This document shows positions 17,797 through 29,128 of a DNA stretch of 64,000 bases, in pieces. Under the pieces are notes generated by a model. The model had not been told where the DNA came from, ran no database searches, and worked only from the letters and a program-made list of their open reading frames with translations. The DNA lies in NCBI RefSeq assembly GCF_006542375.1, contig NZ_CP038143.1:1054001-1118000 (forward strand). Reading direction: 5' to 3'. A program made the translations under genes and the position numbers. The first letter of the stretch is position 1; every line of letters starts with the position of its first letter. Source of the DNA: Oecophyllibacter saccharovorans. Lineage in GTDB: Bacteria; Pseudomonadota; Alphaproteobacteria; Acetobacterales; Acetobacteraceae.

Positions 17797-18330
17797 TCAG
17801 AGCTTCTCGACCTGGGTGTAGTCGAGATCAACCGGGGTGGAACGGCCGAAAATGGACACGCTGACCTTCAGGCGCTGATGCTCGGCATCCACATCTTCCA
17901 CGCTGCCATTGAAGGACGTGAAGGGTCCGTCAGAGACGCGGACCTGCTCGCCGATCTCGAAGGTGAGACTGGAACGTGGATTTTCCAGACCTTCCTGAGC
18001 CTGCTTGAGAATCCGGCGTGCTTCAGCTTCCGAAATGGGGGTGGGCTGATTGCTGCGCGACCCCAGGAAACCGGTGACCTTGGGGGTGTCTTTCACCAGA
18101 TGCCAGGCCTGATCAGTCAGCTCCATCTTGACCAGCACGTAGCCGGGAAAGAACTTGCGTTCCGCATTTACCTTACGGCCGCGGCGCACTTCCGTCACTT
18201 CCTCGGAAGGAACCAGGATTTCCTCGAATTCGTCGCTCAGGCCCTTTTTATCCGCCTGCTCGCGGATGTGCTCGGCGATCTTCTTTTCGAAGCCTGAGTA
18301 GACATGCACAACATACCAGCGCTTTGCCAT
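17797..18330 (-). CDS. nusG: Transcription termination/antitermination factor NusG
   Basis: 177 residues binding RNA polymerase. The NGN domain begins at [17 protein letters not shown] and ends at [13 protein letters not shown]; the C-terminal KOW domain holds [22 protein letters not shown], which contacts Rho or ribosomal protein S10. ATG 18330 is chosen because the family begins exactly there; the frame extends further up without homology. It follows secE by 11 bases. Most bacteria have rplK after nusG, but here a terminator and a convergent gene follow. Confidence 0.97.
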   Translation of the reverse strand: MAKRWYVVHVYSGFEKKIAEHIREQADKKGLSDEFEEILVPSEEVTEVRRGRKVNAERKFFPGYVLVKMELTDQAWHLVKDTPKVTGFLGSRSNQPTPISEAEARRILKQAQEGLENPRSSLTFEIGEQVRVSDGPFTSFNGSVEDVDAEHQRLKVSVSIFGRSTPVDLDYTQVEKL

Positions 18331-18341
18331 GGTCCGGGCTT

Positions 18342-18599
18342 TCAGCCTCCAATACCGAACAGGAAGCGGATGCCCAGGCCGATCGCCTGGTCCACAACCA
18401 GAAAGAAAAGACAAGTGATCGACACCATCACCAGAACGGCGACTGTCGTCATGATGGTGGCGCGGGGTGTCGGCCAGGTGATCCGTTTGAGCTCGGCGCG
18501 AACACCACGAAGATAGTTGAGAAGACTGAAGCCGGTACCGGCCTTCCGAGGCGCCGCTGGCATCTTAGGGGACTGACCTTTCGGATTGCTGACCGGCAC
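18342..18599 (-). CDS. secE: Protein translocase subunit SecE
   Basis: Single-span inner-membrane protein of about 85 residues that clamps SecY. A hydrophilic N-terminus is followed by the conserved amphipathic segment [17 protein letters not shown] and one membrane helix ([21 protein letters not shown]). The start is GTG 18599 with AGGAA six bases before it; frames further up are not SecE-like. Followed by nusG in one operon, preceded by tRNA-Trp, the common alphaproteobacterial order. Confidence 0.94.
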   Translation of the reverse strand: MPVSNPKGQSPKMPAAPRKAGTGFSLLNYLRGVRAELKRITWPTPRATIMTTVAVLVMVSITCLFFLVVDQAIGLGIRFLFGIGG

Positions 18600-18686
18600 T
18601 CTATTTCCTCGAATCTGCCAACTTTGAGAAACTTCAGAAAGCGCCCTGCAGATTCCTGGCGGGGAAGCCTGCATGAAGACGGAAAC

Positions 18687-18763
18687 TGGCAGGGGCGGTA
18701 GGTCTCGAACCTACAACCTCCGGTTTTGGAGACCGGCGCTCTAGCCAATTGAGCTACGCCCCT
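18687..18763 (-). tRNA. tRNA-Trp(CCA)
   Basis: Minus-strand cloverleaf: acceptor AGGGGCG/CGCCCCT, D-arm GCTC..GAGC, anticodon arm CCGGT-CTCCAAA-ACCGG with anticodon CCA, T-arm TAGG-TTCGAGA-CCTA. Encoded CCA. Followed by secE. TTGACT (18844-18849, minus) is a possible -35 but no good -10 follows it. Confidence 0.96.
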
Positions 18764-18960
18764 GCAAAACGAGTCGCATGTCCCCTGCAGACAGCCGGGA
18801 TGCGCCTCGACAGTTCTCGGAAAAAACAGCTTACCGCCCATGAAGTCAAGCCCGCATGCGTTCGGGCAGGCAGAAAGCGCGACATTTTCCTTCCTGCAAG
18901 CAACAGCGCAGACAACAGGTCCAACCCGTTCAGCGGGGTGGTGGGTAGCCGGGAAAAGAC

Positions 18961-18989
18961 TTGCACGGGCGGGCGCCACAACTTATAGA
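18961..18989 (+). promoter_or_regulatory. Promoter of tRNA-Gly
   Basis: TTGCAC (18961-18966), a 17-base spacer and TATAGA (18984-18989); the predicted start lies about ten bases before the tRNA at 19006. Confidence 0.75.
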
Positions 18990-19005
18990 GAAAGCTGGAA
19001 CCAGG

Positions 19006-19079
19006 GCGGGCGTAGCATAGTGGTAATGCAGTAGCCTTCCAAGCTTCTGAGGAGGGTTCGATTCCCTTCGCCCGCTCCA
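19006..19079 (+). tRNA. tRNA-Gly(TCC)
   Basis: Acceptor GCGGGCG/CGCCCGC, D-arm with AGTGGTAA loop, anticodon loop CTTCCAA with anticodon TCC, T-arm AGGG-TTCGATT-CCCT, encoded CCA. The anticodon stem (GTAGC/GCTTC) carries one T-T mismatch. Divergent from tRNA-Trp. Confidence 0.95.
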
Positions 19080-19208
19080 TGCTTTCCAAAGGGTTTCCAG
19101 CCGGTTGCTCATAATCAGCAAGTAAGCTGGCACCGCTTCTCACCTGAAAATTGAAATTGACCTGACGCGCTTTTCGTTCGTCCAGCCCTGCTGCGCGGGT
19201 TGTGGCAG

Positions 19209-19245
19209 TTCCCTGTCCGCTTTTTCAAAGAGAGCGAACAGGGAA
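19209..19245. terminator. Hairpin between tRNA-Gly and the cupin gene
   Basis: TTCCCTGT and ACAGGGAA give an 8-bp outer stem, with CGCT/AGCG pairing inside. It lies eight bases past the cupin stop. Neither side has a clean U-tract, so termination is only possible; it may protect the 3' end. Confidence 0.4.
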
Positions 19246-19253
19246 AAAGAGGC

Positions 19254-20111
19254 TTATTTCTGCATGCAGGGATGAAGCGGCGGGGTGCTTTTGTTGGCAA
19301 GCTGCGTCACGAGGTAAGCGACGGCATTCTTGCCTTCATTGCTGGAGCGATGGCCGAATCTGCCTTGCGCATCAGGCTTGCTGCCGATGTCTTCACTGAG
19401 CAGGAGGTCGCCAGGGTTAAGCTCCACGCGCGTTCCGTCCATGGCGTCCACGGTATAGGTGCCGGCCAGCGGTACGATCCAGCGCACATGCTTGGCGGCA
19501 GTCCATTTATTCTGCCAACCGGGCGGCTGGACGATGGTGGTGATATTGGTGTCGGCACTGTGGGACATGCCGGTCCAGATCATGGCCGTAAGGGGTGGCT
19601 TGGCCGGTGTGCCGGAAGACGGCTTGCTGTCAGCTGCGACCTGCTGGCCGCTCCCTTTTCCTGCTCCCGCCTGGTGGGACGATTTCTGCGCTGACTGGTG
19701 CTGGGCCGGCTGGTGTTGTGCTGACTGGCCTGTGCCATCAGTGCCGGGTGTCGAAGAGGGCTGGGTTGAAACAGCTTCGACAGGCGCCTTGCCGGTTTCT
19801 GTTTTGGGCCTGGGCTTGGCTGAGATAGGGCGGGCGGCTGTGGCAGGTGGTGTCAGACTGCCGGTGAAGGGGCGGAAATTCGTCAGCAGGCAGCGGGTCA
19901 GGTGGCTTACGCCCTGGGCATCCGTCCAGTTGTCCCAATAGGTGAGTGTGGGGAAAGTCGGGCGATCGCTGATCGTCGTCGCTTCTGCGGGGGCTGCCGA
20001 CAGGGCGGCGAAGCCCAGCCCGGCGAGAGCCATGACAGTGAAGGGCAGCGCGGTCAGGATCGGAAAGGCGGGCCGTATGAACCGGAGCGGGAAAGCGGCT
20101 TGACGAAGCAT
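19254..20111 (-). CDS. Secreted cupin-like protein with a long low-complexity insert
   Basis: 285 residues with a signal peptide ending near ALSAAPAEA (residue 44). A conserved start (LTYWDNWTDAQGVSHLTRC, about 57-74) and a C-terminal beta-barrel (WIVPLAGTYTVDAMDGTRVELNPGDLLLSED..GHRS) resemble periplasmic cupin-domain proteins of acetic acid bacteria. Between them, residues 85-172 are a Ser/Gln/Pro/Ala-rich linker with repeats such as SAQHQPAQHQSAQ. The barrel has few His metal ligands, so an enzyme activity is not assumed. Monocistronic; function unknown. Confidence 0.75.
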   Translation of the reverse strand: MLRQAAFPLRFIRPAFPILTALPFTVMALAGLGFAALSAAPAEATTISDRPTFPTLTYWDNWTDAQGVSHLTRCLLTNFRPFTGSLTPPATAARPISAKPRPKTETGKAPVEAVSTQPSSTPGTDGTGQSAQHQPAQHQSAQKSSHQAGAGKGSGQQVAADSKPSSGTPAKPPLTAMIWTGMSHSADTNITTIVQPPGWQNKWTAAKHVRWIVPLAGTYTVDAMDGTRVELNPGDLLLSEDIGSKPDAQGRFGHRSSNEGKNAVAYLVTQLANKSTPPLHPCMQK

Positions 20112-20536
20112 CTGAGGAGAACGTCCTGTGAAGTTTGAGATTGGTTAAGGCGCCGCCCACATCAGCGCCCCGGTACATAATTTGCAAGATGGGCCGGGGC
20201 GGTCGGAGCCGAAAAGAGGCAGCCTGTCGCTCCTGCCAGGCAGCCGGATACATGAACACCAGTAGACAGGATGGGTAGGGGGAGGCGGAATCTGCAACCC
20301 CTTCGGCTGCGCGGTTGACGCATGGCAGGGGGCCGGTGAACCGGTTGCCAGCGATCAAAAGCGCATGATAGGAAAACAATCCTGACGCTTGCCGGATCGG
20401 GCACGCATACCCTGTGGCCTTTTCCCTTGATGAGGCGGAAAAGGCGTGAAAGTGGGGGACGGGGCCGGTGCGGAAGGTTGGGGAACCGGCTTCCGCTGGC
20501 TCTCGGCATTAGAACTCATGCAGACGGAACCCGCCC
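20112..20536. promoter_or_regulatory. Upstream region of the atp operon
   Basis: 425 bases without a gene between divergent cupin and atpH genes. It holds two hairpins in a row shortly before atpH: GCCTTTTCC/GGAAAAGGC (20417-20445, 9 bp, 11-base loop) and GCGGAAG/CTTCCGC (20470-20496, 7 bp, 13-base loop). TTGACG at 20327 could be a -35, but no matching -10 was found. Confidence 0.5.
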
Positions 20537-21121
20537 GTGACATCGACACAGGAAAAGCAGATCAGGGCGCCGGGAGAGCTGGCGCAGCGCTATGGCCGGG
20601 CATTTTGTGCCTATCTCCAGTCCACCCATGGCGGTGCCCATGAGCGCAATCATGTTCTGAAAAGCGTGCGTGCGCTGCAGGAAGCGCTGGCGGCGGACCC
20701 GAAGCTCCGCACTTTTCTCGACAATCCCCGTCTTACCGGTCAGTCCCCTCAGAAAGTGGCGAGCATGCTGGCTGAGGGTCTGGGCCTGGGCAACGATCTG
20801 CGCCGTCTGATCGGCGTGGTGGCCCGTGAAGGGCGGCTGCCCATTCTGGGGGAGATCCTCGAGGCCATTCTACTTGAGGAGGCGCGCGACCGCGGCGAGG
20901 TGACGGTGGAAGTGCGCACTGCGCGCCGCCTGACCGATCACCAGCGCGATCAGCTGCGTCATCGCCTCAGAGAGGCGGGCCACCATCATATTTCCATGAC
21001 CGAACACGTCGACCCCGCCCTGATCGGCGGCATGACCGTGCGTGTCGGCCCAGTTCTTTTTGATACTTCGATCGCTGGGCGTCTGACGCGCCTGCAACAT
21101 GCCATGAAGGGAGCCGCGTGA
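20537..21121 (+). CDS. atpH: ATP synthase F1 subunit delta
   Basis: Peripheral stalk subunit of 194 residues joining F1 to the b subunits. Family landmarks are [13 protein letters not shown] at the N-terminus, [15 protein letters not shown] and the C-terminal [20 protein letters not shown]. The start is GTG 20537; no ATG occurs before the conserved region. It is first of five F1 genes; its stop overlaps atpA (TGATG). Confidence 0.95.
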   Translation: MTSTQEKQIRAPGELAQRYGRAFCAYLQSTHGGAHERNHVLKSVRALQEALAADPKLRTFLDNPRLTGQSPQKVASMLAEGLGLGNDLRRLIGVVAREGRLPILGEILEAILLEEARDRGEVTVEVRTARRLTDHQRDQLRHRLREAGHHHISMTEHVDPALIGGMTVRVGPVLFDTSIAGRLTRLQHAMKGAA

Positions 21122-22653
21122 TGGATATTCGTCCCGCCGAGATTTCGGAGATTCTCAAGCAGCAGATCGCTTCTTTTGACCAGCCGGAGACTGTATCGGA
21201 AACAGGAACCGTCCTGTCTGTCGGTGACGGCATCGCCCGCGTTTACGGGCTGAGCAAGATCATGGCCGGCGAGCTGGTCAAGTTCGAGCGGACCGGTCGC
21301 ACCGGCATGGCCCTGAACCTTGAAAACGACAGCGTCGGCGTCGTCGTTTTCGGCACCGGTGATGACATCAGTGAAGGCGATACCGTCCTGCGCACGGGCG
21401 AAATGGTGAAGGTGCCGGTCGGCAAGGGCCTTCTGGGGCGCGTGGTGGATGCGCTCGGCAATCCGATTGACGGGCGCGGTCCCCTTACCGATGTCGAATA
21501 CCGCGATGCCGACGTCAAAGCCCCGGGTATCATGCCGCGTCAGTCCGTCGACCAGCCGATGCAGACCGGGATCAAGGCGATTGACGCCCTGGTGCCGGTG
21601 GGGCGGGGCCAGCGTGAACTGATCATCGGCGATCGCCAGACCGGCAAGACGACCTTGCTCATTGACACCATCATTGCGCAGAAAAAAGCCAATGCCCGCA
21701 ATGACAAGGACAAGGTGTACTGCATCTATGTCGCGATCGGCCAGAAGCGCTCCACCGTTGCCAACCTGGTACGCACCCTGACCGAGCACGGGGCGATGGA
21801 ATATTCCACCGTCGTGGCCGCGACGGCTTCCGATGCGGCGCCGCTCCAGTATCTGGCGCCGTACTCCGCCTCCTCCATGGGGGAGTATTTCCGTGACAAC
21901 GGGATGAACTCCCTGCTGTGCTATGACGATCTGTCCAAGCAGGCCGTGGCGTATCGTCAGATGTCGCTTCTTCTGCGTCGCCCGCCGGGGCGTGAAGCCT
22001 ATCCCGGTGACGTGTTCTACCTGCACTCCCGTCTTCTGGAACGTGCTGCCAAGATGTCCGATAAATTCGGCGGCGGCTCCATGACCGCGCTTCCGGTGAT
22101 CGAGACGCAGGCAGGCGATATTTCCGCCTATATTCCCACCAACGTGATTTCCATCACCGATGGGCAGATCTTCCTTGAGACCGATCTGTTCTATAAAGGC
22201 ATCCGCCCTGCTATCAATGTCGGCTTCTCCGTGTCGCGTGTGGGCTCGGCTGCGCAGACGAAGGCCATGAAGCAGGTTGCCGGCAAGATGAAGCTGGAAC
22301 TGGCGCAGTATCGTGAAATGGCCTCCTTCGCCCAGTTCGCCTCTGATCTCGACCCGGCTACCCGCCGCCAGCTTGACCGCGGTGCGCGCCTGGTGGAACT
22401 GCTGAAGCAGCCTGCCAATTCCCCGCTTTCCGTGCCGGAGCAGGTGGTTATCCTGTTTGCGGGCACCCGCGGTTTTCTCGATCCGATCCCGCTTGATCAG
22501 GTGACGGCTTACGAAAGCGCGCTCGTTTCAGAGCTGCGTGCCGGCAATAATCCGATCGTTGAAGCGCTGGAGAAAACGCCGGCGCTGACGCCTGAGCTGG
22601 AGAAGCAGGTTTCCGACTTCCTGACAGAATTCGGCAAGCGCTTCCAGGCCTGA
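21121..22653 (+). CDS. atpA: ATP synthase F1 subunit alpha
   Basis: Non-catalytic nucleotide-binding subunit, 510 residues, the normal length. Walker A is GDRQTGKT (about 169-176); other landmarks are [21 protein letters not shown] barrel end ([13 protein letters not shown]), the alpha signature [17 protein letters not shown] and the C-terminal helical bundle. ATG 21121 is one base inside the atpH stop; a GTG directly before it is a less likely start. Confidence 0.98.
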   Translation: MDIRPAEISEILKQQIASFDQPETVSETGTVLSVGDGIARVYGLSKIMAGELVKFERTGRTGMALNLENDSVGVVVFGTGDDISEGDTVLRTGEMVKVPVGKGLLGRVVDALGNPIDGRGPLTDVEYRDADVKAPGIMPRQSVDQPMQTGIKAIDALVPVGRGQRELIIGDRQTGKTTLLIDTIIAQKKANARNDKDKVYCIYVAIGQKRSTVANLVRTLTEHGAMEYSTVVAATASDAAPLQYLAPYSASSMGEYFRDNGMNSLLCYDDLSKQAVAYRQMSLLLRRPPGREAYPGDVFYLHSRLLERAAKMSDKFGGGSMTALPVIETQAGDISAYIPTNVISITDGQIFLETDLFYKGIRPAINVGFSVSRVGSAAQTKAMKQVAGKMKLELAQYREMASFAQFASDLDPATRRQLDRGARLVELLKQPANSPLSVPEQVVILFAGTRGFLDPIPLDQVTAYESALVSELRAGNNPIVEALEKTPALTPELEKQVSDFLTEFGKRFQA

Positions 22654-22678
22654 GGGGCCGTAACAGGGGATCTGAACA

Positions 22679-25134
<2,456 letters not shown>

Positions 25135-25137
25135 GCT

Positions 25138-25566
25138 ATGGCGACGCTTCACGCTGAAATCGTCAGCCCGGAAAAGCGCTGTGTCACGCGTGATGTCGAC
25201 ATGGTGGTCGTGCCGGGAACGGAAGGCGATATCGCGGCTATGCCCGGACGCTTTCCCATCATGCTCCAGCTTCGTGGCGGCGTCGTGTCTCTGTACGAAA
25301 ACGGACAGGTCGTGCAGCGATGTTTTGTCGAAGGCGGCTTTGCCGATATGGGGGCTGACCACTGCACGATTCTGGCTGATTCCGTGCGGGAACTGTCAGA
25401 TCTGTCAGGCGATGCGGCCCGCGAACGGCTCAACGAGCTGGAGCTGGCCTGGAGCCAGCTGGGTCCTGATGCGAGTCCCATCGAGCGTGATGATGTCACG
25501 CATAAGCTGCAGGTGGCGCGCGCAGAGATGGAAGCGGCAGAACAGGATTTCAGCAAATCAGTGTGA
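25138..25566 (+). CDS. atpC: ATP synthase F1 subunit epsilon
   Basis: Rotor subunit of 142 residues with an N-terminal beta sandwich (LHAEIVSPEKRCVTRDVDMVVVPG) and a C-terminal helical hairpin that can inhibit hydrolysis. The usual LPGHAP-type loop is changed to MPGRFP. It begins three bases after the atpD stop and is the last gene of the operon. The Fo genes are elsewhere, as usual in Alphaproteobacteria. Confidence 0.95.
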   Translation: MATLHAEIVSPEKRCVTRDVDMVVVPGTEGDIAAMPGRFPIMLQLRGGVVSLYENGQVVQRCFVEGGFADMGADHCTILADSVRELSDLSGDAARERLNELELAWSQLGPDASPIERDDVTHKLQVARAEMEAAEQDFSKSV

Positions 25567-25580
25567 AAGCGCTGCGGTGA

Positions 25581-25653
25581 GAGGCCACATGAAAGCGTGG
25601 CCTCTGTCGCCTCCGGCAATCTTCAAGCCAGCCCTGAAAAGGACTGGCTTTTT
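25581..25653 (+). terminator. Terminator region of the atp operon
   Basis: Two hairpins follow atpC. First GAGGCCAC/GTGGCCTC (25581-25604, 8-base loop), then AAGCCAG/CTGGCTT (25625-25650) followed by TTT and a T-rich stretch. The second is the likelier intrinsic terminator. Confidence 0.75.
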
Positions 25654-25726
25654 GCTGTTTGAGACGTTGGGTTGAGGTGTTGGGAGAGGGTCGGAAAGAA
25701 CGTTCCCCTCCCTCAGGGCGGCTTAA

Positions 25727-26725
25727 TCAGATTCCGGCAAAAAGCGGTGTGGAAAGATAGCGTTCGGCAAAGGAGGGAATGATGACGACGATCGTCTTGC
25801 CTGCCCATTCCGGCTTTCTGGCCAGTTCCATGGCGGCGTAAAGCGCAGCACCACTGGAAATGCCGATGGGAATGCCTTCAGTCCGTGCGGCCAGGCGTGC
25901 AGTCTCCAATGCCTCGTGTTCGGAAACCGTCATCACGCCGTCCAGCGCCTTAAGGTCCAGCGTATCCGGCTTGAAGCCTGCGCCGATCCCCTGAATGCCG
26001 TGCGGGCCCGGCGCGTCTCCGTTCAGCACGGCGCTTTCACGGGGCTCGACCCCGAAAACCTTGATGGCAGGGTTGTGCTTCTTGAGCCCACGGGCAATCC
26101 CGGTCGCTGTACCGCCGGTGCCGATGCCCGCTACGACCGCGTCCACTTTGCCGTCCGTATCGGTCCATATTTCCTGGGCAGTGGTCGCTTCGTGAACGGT
26201 GGGGTTGGCCGCGTTGACGAACTGTCCGGGTGTCCAGGCATTCGGGGTTTCCGCAACAATCTCCTTGGCTTTCTCAATTGCCCCTGCCATGCCTTTGGCT
26301 TTGGGGGTCAGGACGATCTTGGCACCCATCAGCCCCATCATCTTGCGGCGTTCGATGGAAGCGCTTTCAGGCATGGTGACGATGACCGGATACCCCATGG
26401 CGGTCGCGGCGAAGGTCAGGCCGATGCCCGTATTGCCGGAAGTGGGCTCCACCAGTACGGTCTTGCCGGGCGTAATGAGGCCCCGTTCCTGGGCATCGCG
26501 CAGCATGGCGACAGCGATACGGTCCTTGACGGAAGCCAGGGGATTGAAGAATTCGAGCTTGAGGAGCAGTTTCGCGCCGAGCCCTTCTTTCTTCTCAAGA
26601 TGGGGCACCGCAACGAGCGGCGTGCCGCCGACCGTTTCAAGAATGGAGTTGTAAGTGCGGCCGCGCGGCGCGGCGAATTTCTGTTTCATATCAGGTGTGG
26701 GATGGGAAGAAGTGGGTTCGGTCAT
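25727..26725 (-). CDS. cysK: Cysteine synthase A (O-acetylserine sulfhydrylase)
   Basis: PLP enzyme of 332 residues making cysteine from O-acetylserine and sulfide. The PLP lysine is K67 in NPLASVKDR, the substrate loop is PTSGNTGIG, the phosphate-binding loop is GIGTGGTATG and ISSGAA closes the active site. ATG 26725 has AAGGAG eight bases before it; the frame continues further up without homology. It is divergent from an Rrf2 regulator, which probably controls it. Confidence 0.96.
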   Translation of the reverse strand: MTEPTSSHPTPDMKQKFAAPRGRTYNSILETVGGTPLVAVPHLEKKEGLGAKLLLKLEFFNPLASVKDRIAVAMLRDAQERGLITPGKTVLVEPTSGNTGIGLTFAATAMGYPVIVTMPESASIERRKMMGLMGAKIVLTPKAKGMAGAIEKAKEIVAETPNAWTPGQFVNAANPTVHEATTAQEIWTDTDGKVDAVVAGIGTGGTATGIARGLKKHNPAIKVFGVEPRESAVLNGDAPGPHGIQGIGAGFKPDTLDLKALDGVMTVSEHEALETARLAARTEGIPIGISSGAALYAAMELARKPEWAGKTIVVIIPSFAERYLSTPLFAGI

Positions 26726-26903
26726 GCAGGAAACTCCTTGAAAGGTTTCATGAAAACAGACTTTCAGGGAAGCGCGATTTGGCGTCCGGCGCAACGCCTG
26801 TCAGGGTCGTGACGCGGTAAGCCGGTCATAAGTCTGCACTCTGAAAAGCCGGGCAGAAACCTGAGTGAGGCTTACAGGTGACCAGTCGATTGCAAAGAGG
26901 CGG

Positions 26904-26929
26904 ATAAAAGAAATTTTTACTCCTTTTAT
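26904..26929. promoter_or_regulatory. Inverted repeat, candidate operator between cysK and the Rrf2 gene
   Basis: ATAAAAG (26904-26910), a 12-base spacer and CTTTTAT (26923-26929) in a strikingly AT-rich stretch of the 261-base divergent region 26726-26986. Position and symmetry suit a dimeric regulator such as the adjacent Rrf2 protein. Confidence 0.5.
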
Positions 26930-26986
26930 GGCGTAGAGAGGTTTAACTTGTTCAGAATGAGGCAATAAAGAGGCGTTCGCAGTAAG

Positions 26987-27439
26987 ATGTTTCTGAAAAA
27001 CGACCGAGTTCTCACGGCCATGTCGATCATGCTGGATGTCGCATTTCACGCAGGGCGTTCAGGGGTGGTCAGCGGCGCTGACATCGCCCGACGGAATGGT
27101 CTGTTACGCCGTGGGATCGAGCCGGTTTTTCAGCTTCTGTCACGCGCCCGTCTTCTGGAGAGCGTGCGTGGCCCTAAAGGGGGCTATCGCCTTGGCCGCT
27201 CTGCGCGTGTCATCACCCTGCGCGATATCGCCCAGACTGTCTGTGCCTCTGAAAGCGGCTTTCTGGACAGGAGCGGGGATAATCCGCTTTTCACTGATGT
27301 CCTCGCCCCGTTATGGGAGGAGATCAACGATAAGGTGAACAAGGAGCTGGCGCATCTGACGCTGGAAGACCTCGTCAAGCGCGCTTCCAGAGCGGGGCTG
27401 AAGCCCCTGCACCAGACCCCGATTACCTTCTCTATCTAG
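26987..27439 (+). CDS. Rrf2-family transcriptional regulator
   Basis: 150-residue dimeric winged-helix regulator. The N-terminal helix-turn-helix (VLTAMSIMLDVAFHAG...GADIARRNGLLRRGIEPVFQLL) and the wing SVRGPKGGYRLGR are diagnostic. The three clustered cysteines that bind an Fe-S cluster in IscR/NsrR/RirA are absent (only one Cys), so it is not an iron-sulfur sensor. By context it may be a CymR-like cysteine regulator of the divergent cysK gene; that is inference. Confidence 0.9.
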   Translation: MFLKNDRVLTAMSIMLDVAFHAGRSGVVSGADIARRNGLLRRGIEPVFQLLSRARLLESVRGPKGGYRLGRSARVITLRDIAQTVCASESGFLDRSGDNPLFTDVLAPLWEEINDKVNKELAHLTLEDLVKRASRAGLKPLHQTPITFSI

Positions 27440-27469
27440 CGCCATCCTGGCCAGTTTTTCTCTCTGCCG

Positions 27470-29128
27470 TCAGGGCAGGTCCCCTGCAGGCATAGGCGCC
27501 AGGTGGCTGCGGCTGCCCAGCCCGGCGATATCAGGCGCGGGGGCAGTAAGATTTTCCCACTGTTCAGGCTTTTCGGAAGCCCTGACATCGCCGACCTGAC
27601 GCGGATGGTGCAGGTCCTTATACTGGAAAGGTCCCATGGAGAGGGTCTGGGCCATGGTAGGCAGGTCCTTGACATCCCAGCCGCCGCCCAAGGCGCGGAT
27701 CAGCCCGACATCCGCCTGGAACATGCGGGTAGCGGTCATGGTCTGCAGAATTCGCGCCTGCAGGGTGTTCTCCTGGCTGAAGATGGCCTCGAGATAGGTG
27801 CCGGCTCCGCCCTGATAGAGGGTCATGGTCATGTTCTGGGTTTCCAGATTGGCCTTGACCGCCTTTTCCAGGGCTGTGTTTTCCAGTGTCAGCCGGTTGG
27901 TGCGCGAAAGCCCGTCCTCCACCTCACGGAAGGCATTCAGCACCGTAACGCGGTATTCATCCCGCGTCTGGCGGTAGCCTGACCAGCTGCGCTGCAGCTC
28001 TGCGCGGCGCAGCCCGCCATCAAACAGCGGCAGGTTGAAGCGCGCTCCATAGGTCCAGAGCGAATTGGCCAGGCTGGCAAGCTTCATGCCGTCTGCCTCG
28101 AAACCGCCATCAGCAGAGAGGGAAAAATGCGGGTAGAAGGCCGCACGCGCAATGCCGATGGCACGGTTGGCCTGAGCCATGCGGCGCTCGGAACTGGCAA
28201 TGTCGGGACGGCGCTGAAGCAGCCCTGAAGGCACCCCGACCGGAACATGCGGCTGTTTGAAGGCCAGCGTGGCCACAGGAGGAATGCTGAAAGTGGAAGG
28301 AGCGGCGTTGACCAGGACCGCAATGGCATGTTCGGTGACCTGACGGGCCGCCTCGATATCCAGCTTCAGGGCCTGAGTTGTGTAGAGCTGGGCCTGGGCG
28401 CGCGCATAGTCGAGCCTGGGGGCAGCCTGGTAGTCCATCTGGGTCTTGGTGATCTTCAGCGCCTTTGTGTAATAGGCGATAGACTGGTTGTAGATACTGA
28501 GCTGGGCGTCGTAACCGCGCAGCTGGATGTAGTCACTGGCGAGCTCGGCCTCCAGGCTCAGCCGAGCCATGGCAAAATCAGCCGCCGCCTCCTGTGCGTT
28601 CTGGCGGCGGATGCGCACCCGGTTGCGGATGGCCGACCAGAAATCAGGCTCCCATGACGCCAGCCCCGCATAATCATCGGTCACCTGCGTGGCGGTGGTC
28701 ATGGGGCGGAAGAGGCGATCATCGGATTGCCGGTTGTCTGAGCCCCCGGCTGTCAGAGCCACATGCGGGAAAAGATCGGCGCGGGCCTTGGTGACCATTG
28801 TGCGCGCCTGAAGAAAGCGTTCACCCGCCGCCTGCAGGTTGCCGTTCTCAGCGAGAGCGCGGTTTTCCAGAGCGTCCAGAAGCGGGTCATTGAAGAGCTT
28901 CCACCACTGGGTGGGCAGGGTGGCGTCCGCGGGCCTGGCAATGGCAAAGGGGGCCTGGCCCTGCCAGGAATCCGGCACGATGAAATGCGGCGGCGCGTAA
29001 GGAGGTGCCAGGTCGCAGGCACCCAGAAGCAGGGGCGCGCACAGCGAGAGCCCAAGGGTCCCAGAACGCAGGGAGAGGCAGCGGGGTAGGGGCCTATGCC
29101 GGGCAGGGAGAGGAAGGGAAAAGCTCAT
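27470..29128 (-). CDS. RND efflux outer-membrane lipoprotein (NodT/OprM type)
   Basis: TolC-fold exit duct of 552 residues. A signal sequence ends in the lipobox LLGAC with C38 as the lipidated residue; typical features follow: DLAPPYAPP, WWKLFNDPLLDALENRALAENGNL, two helical repeats (LASDYIQLRGYDAQL; FREVEDGLSRTNRL) and RRPDIASSERRMAQAN. The C-terminal 70 residues are a hydrophilic extension. ATG 29128 overlaps the stop of the adaptor gene (ATGA). Third gene of the efflux operon. Confidence 0.93.
   Translation of the reverse strand: MSFSLPLPARHRPLPRCLSLRSGTLGLSLCAPLLLGACDLAPPYAPPHFIVPDSWQGQAPFAIARPADATLPTQWWKLFNDPLLDALENRALAENGNLQAAGERFLQARTMVTKARADLFPHVALTAGGSDNRQSDDRLFRPMTTATQVTDDYAGLASWEPDFWSAIRNRVRIRRQNAQEAAADFAMARLSLEAELASDYIQLRGYDAQLSIYNQSIAYYTKALKITKTQMDYQAAPRLDYARAQAQLYTTQALKLDIEAARQVTEHAIAVLVNAAPSTFSIPPVATLAFKQPHVPVGVPSGLLQRRPDIASSERRMAQANRAIGIARAAFYPHFSLSADGGFEADGMKLASLANSLWTYGARFNLPLFDGGLRRAELQRSWSGYRQTRDEYRVTVLNAFREVEDGLSRTNRLTLENTALEKAVKANLETQNMTMTLYQGGAGTYLEAIFSQENTLQARILQTMTATRMFQADVGLIRALGGGWDVKDLPTMAQTLSMGPFQYKDLHHPRQVGDVRASEKPEQWENLTAPAPDIAGLGSRSHLAPMPAGDLP

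Noticed and set aside
18359..18371. Another copy of the tRNA-Thr repeat core (ACAGGAAGCGG)
   Set aside because: It lies in secE codons (end of the protein), so it is explained by coding sequence.
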